The notes beneath the pieces were generated by a model. That model saw only the letters and a list, made by a program, of their open reading frames with translations. It did no database searches and was not told where the DNA came from. DNA of 64,000 nucleotides from Mytilus californianus (taxonomy: Eukaryota; Mollusca; Bivalvia; Mytilida; Mytilidae), in the NCBI RefSeq assembly GCF_021869535.1, contig NW_026262690.1, positions 66,887,495 through 66,951,494 of the forward strand. Reading direction: 5' to 3'. Position 1 is the first letter of the stretch. The number at the start of each line of letters is the position of its first letter. Of the stretch, positions 11,790 to 24,530 are shown in pieces. Made by a program: the position numbers and the translations under genes.

Positions 11790-13150
11790 TTTGAACCCCC
11801 TTATGATTCATCTACCCCAAAAACAATCCCAGCCTTCCCTTTGTGGTATGGTACCTTGCAGTACAATTTCAGAGATCCATACACTTGAACACAGTTATTG
11901 TCTGGAAACTGTAAAAATGCTTGTTTTTTGCCCCAAATTCCTAAACGTTTAGGGCAAATCAAACCCAGCTTTCCCTTTGTGATATGGAACCTTGTAGTAC
12001 AATTTCATAAAGATCCATACACTTACACACAAGTTATTGTCCTGAAACTAGAAAAATGCTTGTTTTTTGCCCTTTTTTGGCCACTAATTCCTAAAATTTT
12101 GAGGCAATTACCCCAAACTCAATCCCAGCCTTCCCTTTGTAGTATGGTACCTTGCGGTTCAATTTCAGAGAGATCCATACACTTGAACACAAGTAATTGT
12201 CTGGAAACTAGAAAAATGCTTATTTTTGGCCCCTTTTTTGCCCCTTATTCCTAAACGTTTAGGGCAATTACCCCCAAACTCAAACCCAGCTTTTCCTTTG
12301 TGATATGGAACCTTGTAGTACAATTTCATAAAGATCCATACACTTACACACAAGTTATTGTCTGGAAACTAGAAAAATGCTTGTTTTTTGCCCCTAATTC
12401 CTAAAATTTTGAGGCAATTACCCCAAAAATCAATCTCAGCATTCCCTTTGTGGTATGGTACCTTGCAGTACAATTCCAGAGAGATCCATTCACTTACACA
12501 CAAGTTATTGTCCGGAATCTAGAAAAATGCTTGTTTTTTTGCCCCTTTATGTCCCCTAATTCCTCAAATTTTGGGGGAATTACCCCCAAAAACAATCCCA
12601 GCCTTCCCTTTGTGGTATGGTACCTTGCAGTACAATTTTATAAAGATCAATACACTTACACACAATTTATTGTCATGAAACTTGAAAAATGCTTGTTTTT
12701 TTACCCTTTTTTGCCCCTAATTCCTAAAATTTGGAGGCAATTACCCCCAAAATCAATCCCAGCATTCCCTTTGTGATATGGAACCTTGTTGTACGATGTC
12801 AGAGAGATCCATACACTTACACACAAGTTATTGTCATGAAACTAGAAAAATGCTTGCTTTTTGCCCCTTTTTGGCCCTTAATTCCTAAAATTTGGAGGCA
12901 ATTACCCCCAAAATCAATCCCAGCATTCCCTTTGTGATATGGAACCTTGTGGTACAATGTCAGAGAGATCCATACACTAACACACAAGTTATGTCTGGAA
13001 GTTACAAAAATGCTTATTTTTGGCCCCTAATTCCTTAACTGTTGGTACCATAACTCCCAAAATCAATCCCCACCTTCCTTTTGTGGTATTGAACCTTAAG
13101 GTAAAATTTTATAGAGATCCATTCACTCAAACTGTTAGAGTGCGAAAACC
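11790..13150 (+). repeat. Minisatellite, nine units of 136-162 bp
   Basis: Each unit carries CCCAGC(C/A)TTCCCTTTGTG, then a GTATGGTACCTTG-like block, a TCCATACACTTACACACAAG-like block and ATGCTTGTTTTTTGCCCC. Anchors fall at 11835, 11971, 12131, 12292, 12442, 12604, 12765, 12926 and 13075. Units differ by point changes and small indels, so the array is not brand new. It abuts the end of family C and is followed by a short AT-rich tail with CGACGATGACGACAACG. Confidence 0.85.
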
Positions 13151-13399
13151 AATGTGTCTTCGGACGACGATGACGACAACGTCATACCAATATACGACCA
13201 CAAAATTTTTTTGCGGTTGTATAAAAATCAAAACATCTTTTGTTGTGCTCAATTTTGACACTGTGTGCAATACGTCATCAGTTCTTGATAGTTGTGAAAA
13301 GTATAGTATGGTTACTATGGAATGCATGTTTGATATTAATAGAGGATTTAAAATTACGCAAATTGAAGAAAAATATCAATTAAGTATCATTTGTCTCTA

Positions 13400-14104
13400 G
13401 AAACAAATGATTTTTTATGAATTTTAGCCTTATCGATCAATTTAGGCATCTTTAACAGATATCCTAGGAATTTTCACTCAAGGACAAACATATGCATTGA
13501 ATATTAATCTTTGATATATTTTAGATGGTTTTAAATTATTGAACCAATTCTTATATGTTATAAGATGTTGTCACAGCTGTTATTAATATTTTACTGTCAC
13601 AGTAACAATTTTTACTTTTCAGATAATTGAATTGAATTAAATTTAAAAGTTCATAAGATATGCCCAAACTGCGTTCCATAGATTTTTTTCCTTAGCGATG
13701 TCACACCACATCTAACGGTTGTTTATTACGTATGTGGACTTGACCTTCTTTTCGAGCTAAGATTTGTTTACATTTAAAAACATGCTATTTATGAACCGAG
13801 AATATGAAGTTGGGCTAGTTTTGGGAATAAGGAAAAGTAGGTTAAAATCGGAAAATATTATTTCTACTGTTGCACCATGTCTGAAAACTTGAAATGGTGA
13901 AATTATTGCTTGCTTGAAGCAAGATTTTGTTCTGTCCTTGGAATCCCGACAAATAGAAAACATGTGCGATTTCGCGAAATATGTCTATTTTAACAATGCG
14001 CATTGTTATCGAGAACTGATTACTATCGAGAACAGATGACTACACGATATTTATTATTATTATTATTATTATTATGTTATCCCTCAATGGAGGGTTTTTC
14101 CCAT
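13400..14104. other. Gene-free stretch with a (TTA)n run
   Basis: No coding region recognised. An imperfect TTA/ATT microsatellite lies at about 14050-14075, just before the foldback element. Confidence 0.5.
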
Positions 14105-15060
14105 GGCAGTGTCTGCGCGTACCCGCATGCGGGTACGAATAGTCAAATTGCCATTCGTAGGCTGCGCGTACCCACATCCGGTTTTATAATAATATGGCAT
14201 CGGATCGGGAATGAAACGTGAAATATATACGGATATTATCGATAATATGGGGATTTCGTGAAGAACGAGTGAAGAGTATGAAAAATAATATTTTCAAATT
14301 GTATTTATTAGATTTATTAGATAATAATACATAATAAATATTGCAAATTAAATGCACACTGATGGAATATGAAACTGTACAGTCCCTGTAAAAGAAAAAC
14401 ATGATAAAAATTAATACTTTTATGAAATGTAAATGCAAATTTAAAGAATTAAATTTTACTGAATTTGAAAATTACCCATATGAGATTAAAAAATAATCTT
14501 TTAGTAAAATGTAAAACAGAAACTGAAATTTTAATAGATCTTAAATGACTAAAATTAAAGCTTTGGTGTCTATATAAAAATTAAAGAAGCAAGTAATAAT
14601 GTCAAATTAAACCAATTTTAAAAGATTCATGTAACTAATTAAGATTTGGAACAAATTTTACATATCCAATAGGATTGTTTTGGCACATATTTCAACCCTG
14701 CACATTTCAAATGTTGTTTCTTTTATACAATTGTATAAAATTACTCGACTGATAGTTTTGAACAAATTGTTCCAATTCATGAAAACTTTGAAATGTCTTC
14801 CCCACATGTATATCACTCTCTTCCATTTTAAGAATATTTATTAACTGAGAAAAACTGTTCACTTACCTATATATAAATATTTATAAAACTTCTGAGAAGT
14901 TTTAATCAATTTATTCACTAATTGCGACAAATTCCGTATATATTTCACATTTAATTCCCGATCCGATGCCACATTATTATAAAATCGGATGCGGGTACGC
15001 GTAGCCTACGAATGGCAATTTGACTATTCGTACTGGATGCGGGTACGCACAGACACTGCC
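14105..15060. mobile_element. Foldback element with long terminal inverted repeats
   Basis: About 130 bp at each end are inverted copies. The left begins GGCAGTGTCTGCGCGTACCC and the right ends with the near-complement. Both arms include ATTCGTAGGCT(G/A)CGCGTACCC and GGCATCGGATCGGGAAT. The arms contain internal palindromes (ACCCGCATGCGGGT). The 700-bp middle is AT-rich and has no transposase, so it is a non-autonomous element. I could not settle a target duplication. Confidence 0.8.
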
Positions 15061-15654
15061 TATTCGGAGTATTCCTAATAGTAATACTATGGTTAATGAA
15101 AAAATTAAACAAATTAAATACGGATTTGGCTATCCTACCTACTGCCAAATCAGAAGAAAACAGCTCTTCTGCTCATTCCAACTCTGTCTCAGAAAACTGA
15201 GAGCATGTGTGAGTGTCATTGTATAATGTGTGTTTACAAATGTGAATCTGCCACGGCGCATTTTTCCCGCCATACATAATTTTAATAATAGTTTGATGTT
15301 TAAATATGTTTTTCTTAGCAATGGAAAGCCTCCTCAACTTATAATGACTGATGACAGAAAAGAAGTTAACCATAACCTGATATTAATTTATCTCGAAAAT
15401 GATGCCCACCTTACCTTTTATAATTCTAAATGGATAGTCAAGCTCGGAACGACAACGAAGGACAAATTTTAATGCTATTTTAAATATTTCGACTCCGATC
15501 CAAGATCGCAATTATCGAGAACCTGGGATTTCTTTTGTATTTTGTATTTAAAAAATATAATCTAATTCAAACTTTGCAATGAAAACAAGATGCATAAAGT
15601 AAATTACAATTCAAATACCAAACTGATGGTACATCTCAGTATGTCTATAGTTAG

Positions 15655-18243
15655 ATGTTATTGGAAATAAATGAATTAAAACTTAAGTTTAAAAATTCAA
15701 CCTTCTGGTTAAGTGGAGACCTTAATCATCCAGATATAAATTGGCCATCAATGACAATAGAGGGGGAAATGTACCCGAAGGAAATGAACGAAATCTTTTT
15801 AGATATAAACAATCTAGGTTTGGATCAGTTAGTAGATTTTCCTACCAGTTTAGACATCTTTTGTACCAACCAACCAACTCTAATAACTAAAATAAAATCA
15901 ATACCCGGTATATCGGATCACAATATAGTTTTGGTTGATGCCATTTGTAAGCCAGACCACACAAGTTAGAACTTATTATAGATCAGTGGTGGATTAAGTT
16001 TAGAGATGGTATAACAAAAATCATCAATGAAAATATACCATATGTAAAATGACAAAATCTAAATATACAAACCCTTGGGAAAATAAAGAAATTGATAGTC
16101 TATGTAAAAAGTTCGTAAGGGTTCCGCGGAACCCAGCGTCTCGCCTACTTTTGCTGCTAGTCACAGGCTCAACATAAATGGGGAAAAAATTATTAAAAAA
16201 TTTCCTATAGATGCTATCTTTTGATTGTAAGAAGCTCCTGTCCAAGTTTGGTAAAAATCCAGAATGGTTTATGAATCTAATAAATGTTTTCAAAACTTTA
16301 ACTACAGACTGTATGTAATGTTAACTGGAAGAAAAACTAAGTCCATTTATAAGTTATATACGGAAAAACAGGAAATAAATTTTTACAAAATTTCCTTCTA
16401 GATACTAGCTTTTGATCATAAACAAGCTTCTGTCCAAGTTTGGTACAAATCCAGGATAGTTTAAGAAAGTTATTAAATTTTTTAAAACTTTAACCACAGA
16501 TTGAATGTAATGTTAACTGGCAGAAAAACTAAGTCCATTTATAAGTAAAATACGGAAAAACAGGATTTTTTTTCAGAATTTACTTCTGGATATTATCTTA
16601 TGATCATAAACAAGCTTCTGTCCAAGTTTGGTAGAAATCCAGGATAGTTTAAGAAAGTTATTAGCAGGCTTGACAAAAACAAAGACGAGCATTTAATAAA
16701 GCTAACAAAACTGGGAAACAAACCACAAAGTTAAATATAAAAAGATTAAAGCAACAACACAAAGAGAGAACAGGAAGGCCCAAAGTAAATATATGGAAGC
16801 AGTCATAAGTCCACCACTTGATGAAAAACCAAAATCCTTTTGGTAATATATAAAAGGGAAAAAGATTGAAACATCAGGAGTCTCACCTTTGAGAGGTAAA
16901 GATGGACTACTTTATAGTGACACACAAACACAATCAAATGTTTTAAATGAGCAATTTAAAAGTGCATTTACTAAAGAAGATAAATCTTCAATGCCGCATA
17001 AGCCAAAAAGCCCCTACCCCACCATGCCATTTATATAACCATTAATATTAATGGCATAACTAAACTCCTAAAAAATATAAACCCCCATAAAGCTAGTAGA
17101 CCTGATAATATCCCTGCTATTTTCCTTAATAAACTCTCGGATGCAATTCTTTCAGATTTTTCTAAAGCTTTCGATAAGGTCCCCCATGAAAGATTAATAA
17201 CAAAACTTAATTATTGTGGTAAATGGAAAAATAATTTACTTTGGATAAAAAAAAATTGTCAAACAGCATCAGCAAGTCCTGCTAAACGGTGTTCAATCTT
17301 CCCAATTAGTTGTTGATTCTGGTGTTCCTCAGGGCACAGTATTACGCCCAACTTTATTTTTGTTATTCATAAATGACCTACCTGAGCATGTCTCCTGTAA
17401 GGTTCGTCTTTTTTGCTGACGACTGTTTACTTTATAAAACATCAAATAATATAAATGAGTCTCAAGCACTCCAAAAAGATCTATCAAACCTTGAAAACTG
17501 GGAATCTGAATGGCAGATGAAATTTAATCCTGAAAAATGCTATGTCATAAATATTTCTAAAAAGTCAAAACCTAACTTATTTCAATATAAATTACATTAT
17601 CATGTACTTGAATCTGTCAAGAACAGCAAGTACCTAAGTGTTACAATAAGCACCGATCTTGGGGTCCCATATTAATAATATAACTTCAAAGGGAAATAAA
17701 ACTCTAGGATTTTTACGTAGAAACATGAAAAACTGCACACTTAAGGTTAAAAACCTTACGTACACATCACTTGTGCGCCCGATCATCGAGTACTCCTCAC
17801 CAGTTTGTGATCCCTACAAACAAAACCAAATTAACCAAATTGAGCAGATTCAGCGTAAAGCAGCAATATATGTGTTTAATGAGTACAATGATAGATCACC
17901 ATGCAGGAGCTGTCACTGGTATGATAAACAAACTTAAATGGGAAAACTTACAATCCCGCAGAACAAAAAACAAAGCTTGTTTTGATTTATAACATTAATG
18001 GGGGGTTGGTTGAAGTCACTAATCAGTGACGTCCTGACACAATCGGACAGGCGTACTAGAGGACAACATAAGTTTAGGCATATACATACAAGTAAAGACT
18101 ATTATTTTAAGTCTTCTTTTTTCCCAAGCACTATTGCAGTTTGGAATGATCTCCCGGAGGCAATTTGCATGTCACCCTCCCTAGAATCCTTCAAAGGTGG
18201 TATCTCCACCTTAACATTTGGAGGATCCTGTCTGGCTAATTAA
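15655..18243 (+). pseudogene. Dead LINE (non-LTR retrotransposon), endonuclease and RT remnants
   Basis: The order of pieces is that of one LINE ORF2. At 15655-15969 is an APE-type endonuclease C-terminal part (GDLNHPDINW, later PGISDHNIVLVDA). At 16860-17030 is linker text (SGVSPLRGKDGLLY). At 17090-17700 are RT motifs: FSKAFDKVPHERL, VPQGTVL and FADDCLLYK. At 17660-18240 is the C-terminal part (RPIIEYSSPVCDP..QIQRKAA, then SFFPSTIAVWNDLP), ending in TAA at 18241. Several frameshifts and stops divide it, and 16113-16672 is foreign. The 5' end is missing: the endonuclease starts in mid-domain, as in a typical 5' truncation. It belongs to the Jockey/CR1-like group in general style; the clade is not settled. 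Confidence 0.85.
16113..16672. repeat. Insertion in the LINE carrying three ~190-bp tandem units
   Basis: LINE coding text stops after GATAGTCTATGTAAAAA and resumes at about 16673 with codons for RRAFNKANKTGK. The inserted part begins with a palindrome, GGGTTCCGCGGAACCC, followed by a CGTCTCGCCTACTTTTGCTG motif. It then has three units marked by AAGCTTCTGTCCAAGTTTGG (16231, 16423, 16611; spacing 192 and 188). It is non-coding. Confidence 0.7.
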
Positions 18244-18526
18244 CTATTGTATTTAAGCCACTGTACATAATGTGAATATGTCTATCATTAAGCTACAACT
18301 AATTTTTATTTTAATTGTAATTGGACTGTGGCAAATATTTTATTTTATATTACAATTTTCGACCTCCATTTAAATGTACATAGCGCCAGTTCCGGGACAC
18401 TCCGGCACCGGAGTCTTTCCCGTAATCGGAAGAAGATTAGCATTCAAATCATATTTTTTAACTCAGCCCCCGTTTTCCGATCACTCATGGCCGGACTGTA
18501 AAGAAGCAGATGTATAGAATCACATA

Positions 18527-19463
18527 GAATCATGTGCAAAACAGTGTAGCCGAGACCATTGATTGGCGCGCTAAAATATCCCATTGACTGGGTCAGATTA
18601 GGTGAACGTTCGTCTGTAACGCCCACAACTCACGACGTATTTATTATAGACATTTAAACTGTGGGGTCACCAAAGGGTCTCAACGCCTAAATAAAATAAT
18701 TCGAAAAACTAATCAGGAATAACCTTTGTGTTTTGATTTATGTTGAATACTTAAACGTTCTTTACTTGTGTTTTTGTTATGTTTTGATAATGAATTTTTA
18801 TGATATCGGACGTTCTTTCAGCAAAAAAGGATTTAACTGGCTTTAAAAGTTACAATGGATGTGTTGATTATTATCTTTTTTTCGGACGTCAAAGCGATTT
18901 AACAATTGCGGTTGTCCAATTATGTCATCTTTAAACTTTTATCTGGTCAAAATATTATTTTAGAACGAATGCATGATCAACTTTAAAAAGTGTGCAAACA
19001 CAAAACATATCGACAAAATATACTTCTTTCCTGTCTTTTTCGTACTTGCAAGTTATTAGACAGTAAAAAGGCTATTTGGATCAAGCCTTGTGAAATTTGC
19101 ATTTACGTTTTTGAATAGGTAAAATGTATAGTTTGGTGATCTTTTCTGCTAACTACTATACTTGTGAAAAACCCTTGGCAACAGAAACATATTCAGCTTT
19201 TTTTTTTAATCGACCCAATTTACATAGTAATGAACGACTTCGTACATTTTATGATCGCAAATAAAATATGTATATAATATACTGTGCACTGTAGTTCGTA
19301 TATATACTGAGACCCTTTGGCAACCCCATAGTTTAAATGTTTGTAATAAATACGTCGTGAGTTGTGGGCGTTACAGACGAACGTTCACCTAATCTGACCC
19401 AGTCAATGGGATATTTTAGCGCGCCAATGAATGGTCTCGGCTACACTGTTTTGCACATGATTC
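18527..19463. mobile_element. TA-flanked MITE, short form (937 bp)
   Basis: It starts GAATCATGTGCAAAACAG, ends with the complement and is flanked by TA on both sides (18525-18526, 19464-19465), as in Tc1/mariner-type insertions. The terminal inverted repeats are about 150 bp and include GGCGCGC and ACGCCCACAACTCACGACG. There is no transposase. A 2130-bp relative with the same ends is at 60833-62962. Confidence 0.85.
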
Positions 19464-19904
19464 TATATATACCTAAAGAGTTGATTTGCTGTTAAAAGTT
19501 TTACACATTTGTATTGCAAAGAACTCACTATAAAGACAGGCATGCATGTACTATTGGCAATGACAGTCTATCTCTAAAGGAATGCCACAATTAGTGTTTG
19601 CTTACAAACTTAACGTCCAGTGACAAATATTTGAAGTAAGTGTATATATCTTATAGATAGCAAATGAAAAAAGAATTAGCTGTCCGCAAAATATTACCAT
19701 GTTCTTTTACAGAAAGGTCACGGTCTTTTGATATCAAAACTTCCGAAAATTCACACTGAACTGTACAAGGCATAACGGACCTAGCTTTTCATTATTTAGG
19801 ACACTTACTATCCAAAAGCTTTGACACAAAAATATACCTGTTGAACTGTTCTTATACATGCACATCCAAATTTTAACATATATATTTTTTTTCAATGTGA
19901 AGAC

Positions 19905-20630
19905 ATATAAAAAAGAAGATGTGGTATGATTGCCAATGAGACAACTCTCCACAAGAGACCAAATGACACAGAAATTAACAACTATAGGTCACCGTACGGC
20001 CTTCAACAGTGAGCAAAGCTCATACCGCACAGTCAGCTATAAAAGGCCCCGAAATGACAATGTAAAACAATTCAAACGAGAAAACTAACGGCCTAATTTA
20101 TGTACAAAAAATGAACGAAAAACAAATATGTAACACATAAACAAACGACAACCACTGAATTATAGGCTCCTGACTTGGGACAGGCACATACATAAAGAAT
20201 GTGGCGGGGTTAAACATGTGAGCGGGATCCCAACCCTCCCCCTAACCTGGGACAGTGGTGTAACAGTACAACAAAAGAACGAACTATAAAAATCAGTTGA
20301 AAGAGGCTTAACTCATCAGATGGATAAAAATACAAATACTACAAATACAAGTGGACGTGGCCGGGTACTTGTACATCCAAACAACAAAAAGACACTAAGT
20401 ACAGATCTGAGAGTTCTCGCAGTTACTGACAGCTAGTTCAAAGCCACTAACAACTAATAAAAAAAATCATGCATCTAAGACTAAATTATCAATCCGTACA
20501 CATCCAACATCCAATGGATTTAGTGTAAAGACGTCATAAACAGTCAGAGAAAAACATGACCTTGTGCAATGCCAAGATACAGGTATCGACAGATTGTAGA
20601 TCCATGAATGTGTATATGTATATGACAATA
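19905..20630 (+). repeat. Dispersed repeat family A, longest copy
   Basis: Starts AAGAAGATGTGGTATGATTG and includes GGTCACCGTACGGCCTTCAAC, AGCTATAAAAGGCCCCG, CTCCTGACTTGGGACAGG and CCTAACCTGGGACAGTGGTG. It continues into GTGGACGTGGCCGGGTACTTG and ATGGATTTAGTGTAAAGACG text. This forward copy is the best reference for the family in the window. Its upstream and downstream limits are approximate. Confidence 0.75.
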
Positions 20631-21689
20631 ATATTTAGTGTTGACCTTCAGATGTCTTTTTTCGTCATTTATTCATTTAACGTTATTCATATATCACGTC
20701 TGTGTTTATTAATACTAGTAATCTCGGGATAACAATAACAAATCTCTTCAATTCAATATCAGCTACTCAGTGTGGCAATACAAGGTTTAAATAAATGGAG
20801 AATGTGTTTATAGGTCAAAGATGCCCCCGCTTGTAAATATGCTGCCACAAACAGATGCAGGATTCACGTTATTAAGAACGTTTTTTGTGATTATAAGCAT
20901 TGTGTATAAGTTTCATAACATTTGGTTGAGGCAAACTAAAGTTAGAGAACCGAAACGACAGATTTAGCAATTTTTCCATTTATAAAGGGGCTTAACTCAA
21001 GAACAGTAAAAGTGACGCCATCCAATTTCAGACTTGATCTGTGTTTTGTGGTAATAAGCATTGTGTATAAGTTTTATAACATTTGGTTAAGGCAAATTAA
21101 AGTTAGAGAACGGAAACGAAAAATTCAGCAATTTTTATGTTTATAAAGGGGCATAACTCATGAACGGTAAAAGTGATGCCACCCAATTTCGAAGTTGATC
21201 TGTGTTTTGTGGTAATAAGCACTGTGTATAAATAAGGGCAACAGTAGTATACCGGTGTTAAAAAGTCATAAATCGATTGAGAGATAACAAATCCGGGTTA
21301 CAAACCAAAACCGAGGGAAACACATCAACTATAAGAGGAAAACAAAGGAACAACAGGAACACCGAAGTGCAACAAAAACAAACGCCAACACACATAGAAA
21401 CGAACTATTTGATAACAACTACCATATTCCTGACTTGGTACAGGACATTTTAAGAAAAAATGGTGGGTTGAACCTGGTTTCATGGCATGCCAAACCTCCC
21501 GCTTTATGACAATGTTAAACAAGAAATGATTGTAACAGGATGCTGTTACGAAGTCTCCCAAACGAAGCTCCCATAATTCGCCATTCCCAGGGTCGCCTGA
21601 CATCACAAAGTCCAGTGAAAATTGGTTTGGTCCTGTATAGTTATATGCATTAGTGATGCCTGGGTACTGACCCTGTATATCATTCAAAT

Positions 21690-22880
21690 CTTCTTGACAT
21701 GATGAATAGGACTATATATGGTTTAGAGGTGGGGATCTCGACCATTTACAAGATATTAGATCATTGGGGGTGGGGGGCCCCTGGGGACTGACCCTATATA
21801 TCTTTCGAATCTTTATGACATGACGAAGCGGAATATATATGGTTTAGGGGTGGGGATCTCAACCATTTACAAGATATTAGAACTTTCTCAAATGGCAGGG
21901 GGTAGGGGTGATCCCTGGGGACTGACCTTATTTATCATTCAAATATTCTTGACATGACGAATAGGAATATATATGGTTTAGGGGTGGGGATCTCAACCAT
22001 TTACAAGATATTAGATCATAGGGGGTGGGGGGACCCCTGGGGACTGACCCTATATATCATTCGATTCTTTGTGACATGACGAACAGGAATATATATGGTT
22101 TAGGGGAGGGGATCCAAACCATTTACAAGATATTAGAACTTTCTCAAATGGCAGGGGGTGGGGATGACTCCTAAGGACTAATATTTTATTTTATTTGATG
22201 TGCTGTATCATGACAAACCAGAATATATATGGTTTAGGGGTGGGGATCTCGACCATTTACAAGATATAAGAACTTTCTCAAATGGCAGGGGGTGTGATGA
22301 CCCCTGGGGACTAATCCTTTATTTCATTTGATGGACTGTATCATGACAAACAAGAATATATATGGTTTAGGGGTGGGGATCTCGACAACTTACAAGATAT
22401 TAGAACTTTTTCAATTGACAGGGGTTGGGGTGACCCCTGGGGACTTACCCTTTATTTCATTTGATGTGCTTTATCATGACAAACCAGAATATATATGGTT
22501 TAGGGGTGGGGATCTTGACCACTTACAAGATATTAGAACTTTCTCAAATGGCAGGGGGTCGGGATGACCCCTGAGAACTAACCCTGTATATCATTCAAAC
22601 CATCTTCGCATGACAAAACAGAATATATATGGTTTAGGGGATGAGATCTTGACCACTTACAAGATATTAGAACTTTCTTAAATAGCAGGGGGTGGGGGTG
22701 ACCCCTGGGGACTTACCCTGTATTTCATTTGATGTGTTTTATCATGACAAACCAGAATATATATGGTTTAGGGATGGGGATCTTGACCACTTAGATATTA
22801 CAACTTTCTCAAGAGGCAGGGGGTGGGGATAACCTCTGAGGACTAACCTTTTGTTTCATTTAATGTGCTTTGTCATTTAG
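21690..22880. repeat. Minisatellite, about nine units of ~133 bp
   Basis: Units contain ATATATGGTTTAGGGGTGGGG, ACAAGATATTAGAACTTTC and GACCCCTGGGGACT. Units with and without the AACTTTCTCAAATGGCAG block alternate at first (spacing about 122 and 134), then settle near 133. It lies inside the Penelope-like insertion and is absent from the related copy at 34 kb. Confidence 0.85.
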
Positions 22881-23480
22881 AACATTTTCAATTAAAAAGA
22901 TTGTGTCTATCACAAACGGTTTTTCAATTTATAATCATTTGAAAATTTTTAAAAATAAAATCCCATAGGGTTCTATAGTAAAACCCTCTTTTCTTTTTGC
23001 CCCTCAAAGTACCCCTTTACAAACCCCATTGCACAAACAAAACCCTGATCGCACCATTAGACATGTTAGTCTAACATATTGTAGAACCCTAAGTTAATCT
23101 GACAAGCGGTTTTGGAGAACGGGTGCGGACAAGTTCAAATTTAAAAGCGGCGGAAGAGGAAGAAGAAGAAGAATATTAAGAACTGAGCAAAACCAATAAG
23201 TCTTCCCAAACTAACTTCGTTTGGGAGACATAAAAATATCGCTAAAACACTACGTGACAGAAATACAACACAAAGACACGCAAGAACATTCATAACAGAG
23301 AAACGCAAAAACAAATAATATAATAGTCGACACAACATGCAAACCACAGAACAACAACGAACATATTCCATCAACGAAAAACACCACAGGATATCAAAAA
23401 CAGTGACGCGCTTACGTAACTAAAATGCAATCTCGAACTTTATACAATTATTTTCACAATATTCGTCCAAAGAATTTTCA

Positions 23481-23862
23481 TGACAATGATGGTATGAAAA
23501 GGCAATTTTATAATTATTTGGACTACAAACGATGAGACATAACAGATTATCCAACCGATACCATAACAGAAACGTCAAAATAAATCCATTAATGTTGGAT
23601 GTACAAAACACCGAGACACGCCGCACAGCAATGCAAATTCACATTTAGTATAACAGTCATATTCGGGAATATGACAATGATGGTATTAAAAGGCAATTTT
23701 ATAATTATTTGGACAACAAACGATACGGCATAACACATTATTCAAAGAAACCATAACAAAAACATCAAAAATAAATACATGAATGTTGGATGTACAAAAT
23801 ACCGAGACACGTCGTATAGCAATGTAAATTCACCGTCGGTATAACAGTCATGTTCGGGAACA
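23481..23862. repeat. Tandem duplication, two ~191-bp units
   Basis: The segment starting TGACAATGATGGTAT at 23481 recurs at 23672 with the same order of motifs (AGGCAATTTTATAATTATTTGG, then AATGTTGGATGTACAAAA and CCGAGACACG). On the minus strand it lies just downstream of the RT stop, in the presumed 3' UTR of the retroelement. Confidence 0.75.
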
Positions 23863-23939
23863 GGTCACGTTTGGTATTAGCAGACAGACGACGTCTAGAT
23901 GTTAAACCACAATCTAAGACGTGGTAAAAGCGTCATTAG

Positions 23940-24530
23940 TTAGTTAGACACAGACACATCGTATAGATCAACCAATTCATGATGGTGTCCATAAAATTTA
24001 CGGAGTGTCATTTTTAATCTTTCCTCCTCATAACTCTGTTGGAGCAGTTTCTGCGTAAGGAGCACACTCCTGTATATGAAGTCAGTATAGTGTGAACATG
24101 CACGAGCATAACGTATCAATTAAGATATGTACACACCATACGACGGAGCAGAGGGTATGTTACTGCAGAGAGATGGGAAATTGATAATTGGGAAGATGAA
24201 ATCATCCCGTTTGTCATAGATTTAGTGTGAAGTCGTTCATCTGTGTCAATATTGAGGAAAAGATCAAGGTATGAAACAGTCCTTCTTGTATCAGTAGTAT
24301 CCTTAATTTCAAGTTCGCTGGGATATATGAGATGCATGTTCTGACTGAAATATGGGTTATTCAGTCATAGGACATCATCAATATATCTGAAAGTAAAATT
24401 AAACAACTTTGCAAGGTGCTTTTTCTTTTTGTCTTTTAGAAGGTTTTGAATGAATTCTGCTTCATACGAGTACAAAAACAAGTTGGCCAGAAGGGGTGCA
24501 CAATTAGTACCCATTGGAATACCGACTGTC
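23940..24530 (-). pseudogene. Reverse transcriptase fragment, Penelope-like
   Basis: Read on the minus strand: GIPMGTNCAPLLANLFLYSYE (24530-24460) and FRYIDDVL, the RT catalytic DD motif (to 24365). After a stop come YPSELEIKDTTDTRRTVSYLDL (24330-24260), then, after a frameshift, a tail ending VDLYDVSVSN with TAA at 23942-23940. The N-terminal half of the RT is absent because of truncation; a copy of that half lies at 56173-56745. Penelope-like is my best placement, mainly from the PKLHK motif of that other half. It cannot be active. Confidence 0.75.

Larger units (their letters stand above)
21232..24530 (-). mobile_element. 5'-truncated Penelope-like retroelement insertion with 7-bp TSD
   Basis: TGTATAA is present on both sides (21225-21231 and 24531-24537), while the intact repeat units of the host element have it once. 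On the minus strand the insertion starts inside an RT domain (codons TVGIPMG) and ends in CTACTGTTGCCCTTAT at 21232. The same 3' end follows RT remnants at 33861-34690 and also occurs alone at 55235-55660, so it is probably the true 3' terminus of the family. The 3' region carries a 191-bp duplication and a nine-unit minisatellite. Confidence 0.7.

Noticed and set aside
21325-21687. 120-codon minus-strand frame
   Set aside because: It lies in the 3' region of the retroelement; the text matches the non-coding 3' end seen at 55235, and there is no known domain.
11790-22880. Regularly spaced repeats at 11.8-13.1 and 21.7-22.9 kb considered as CRISPR-like arrays
   Set aside because: Whole units of 133-160 bp are repeated with no unique spacers, and the host is a eukaryote; they are minisatellites.
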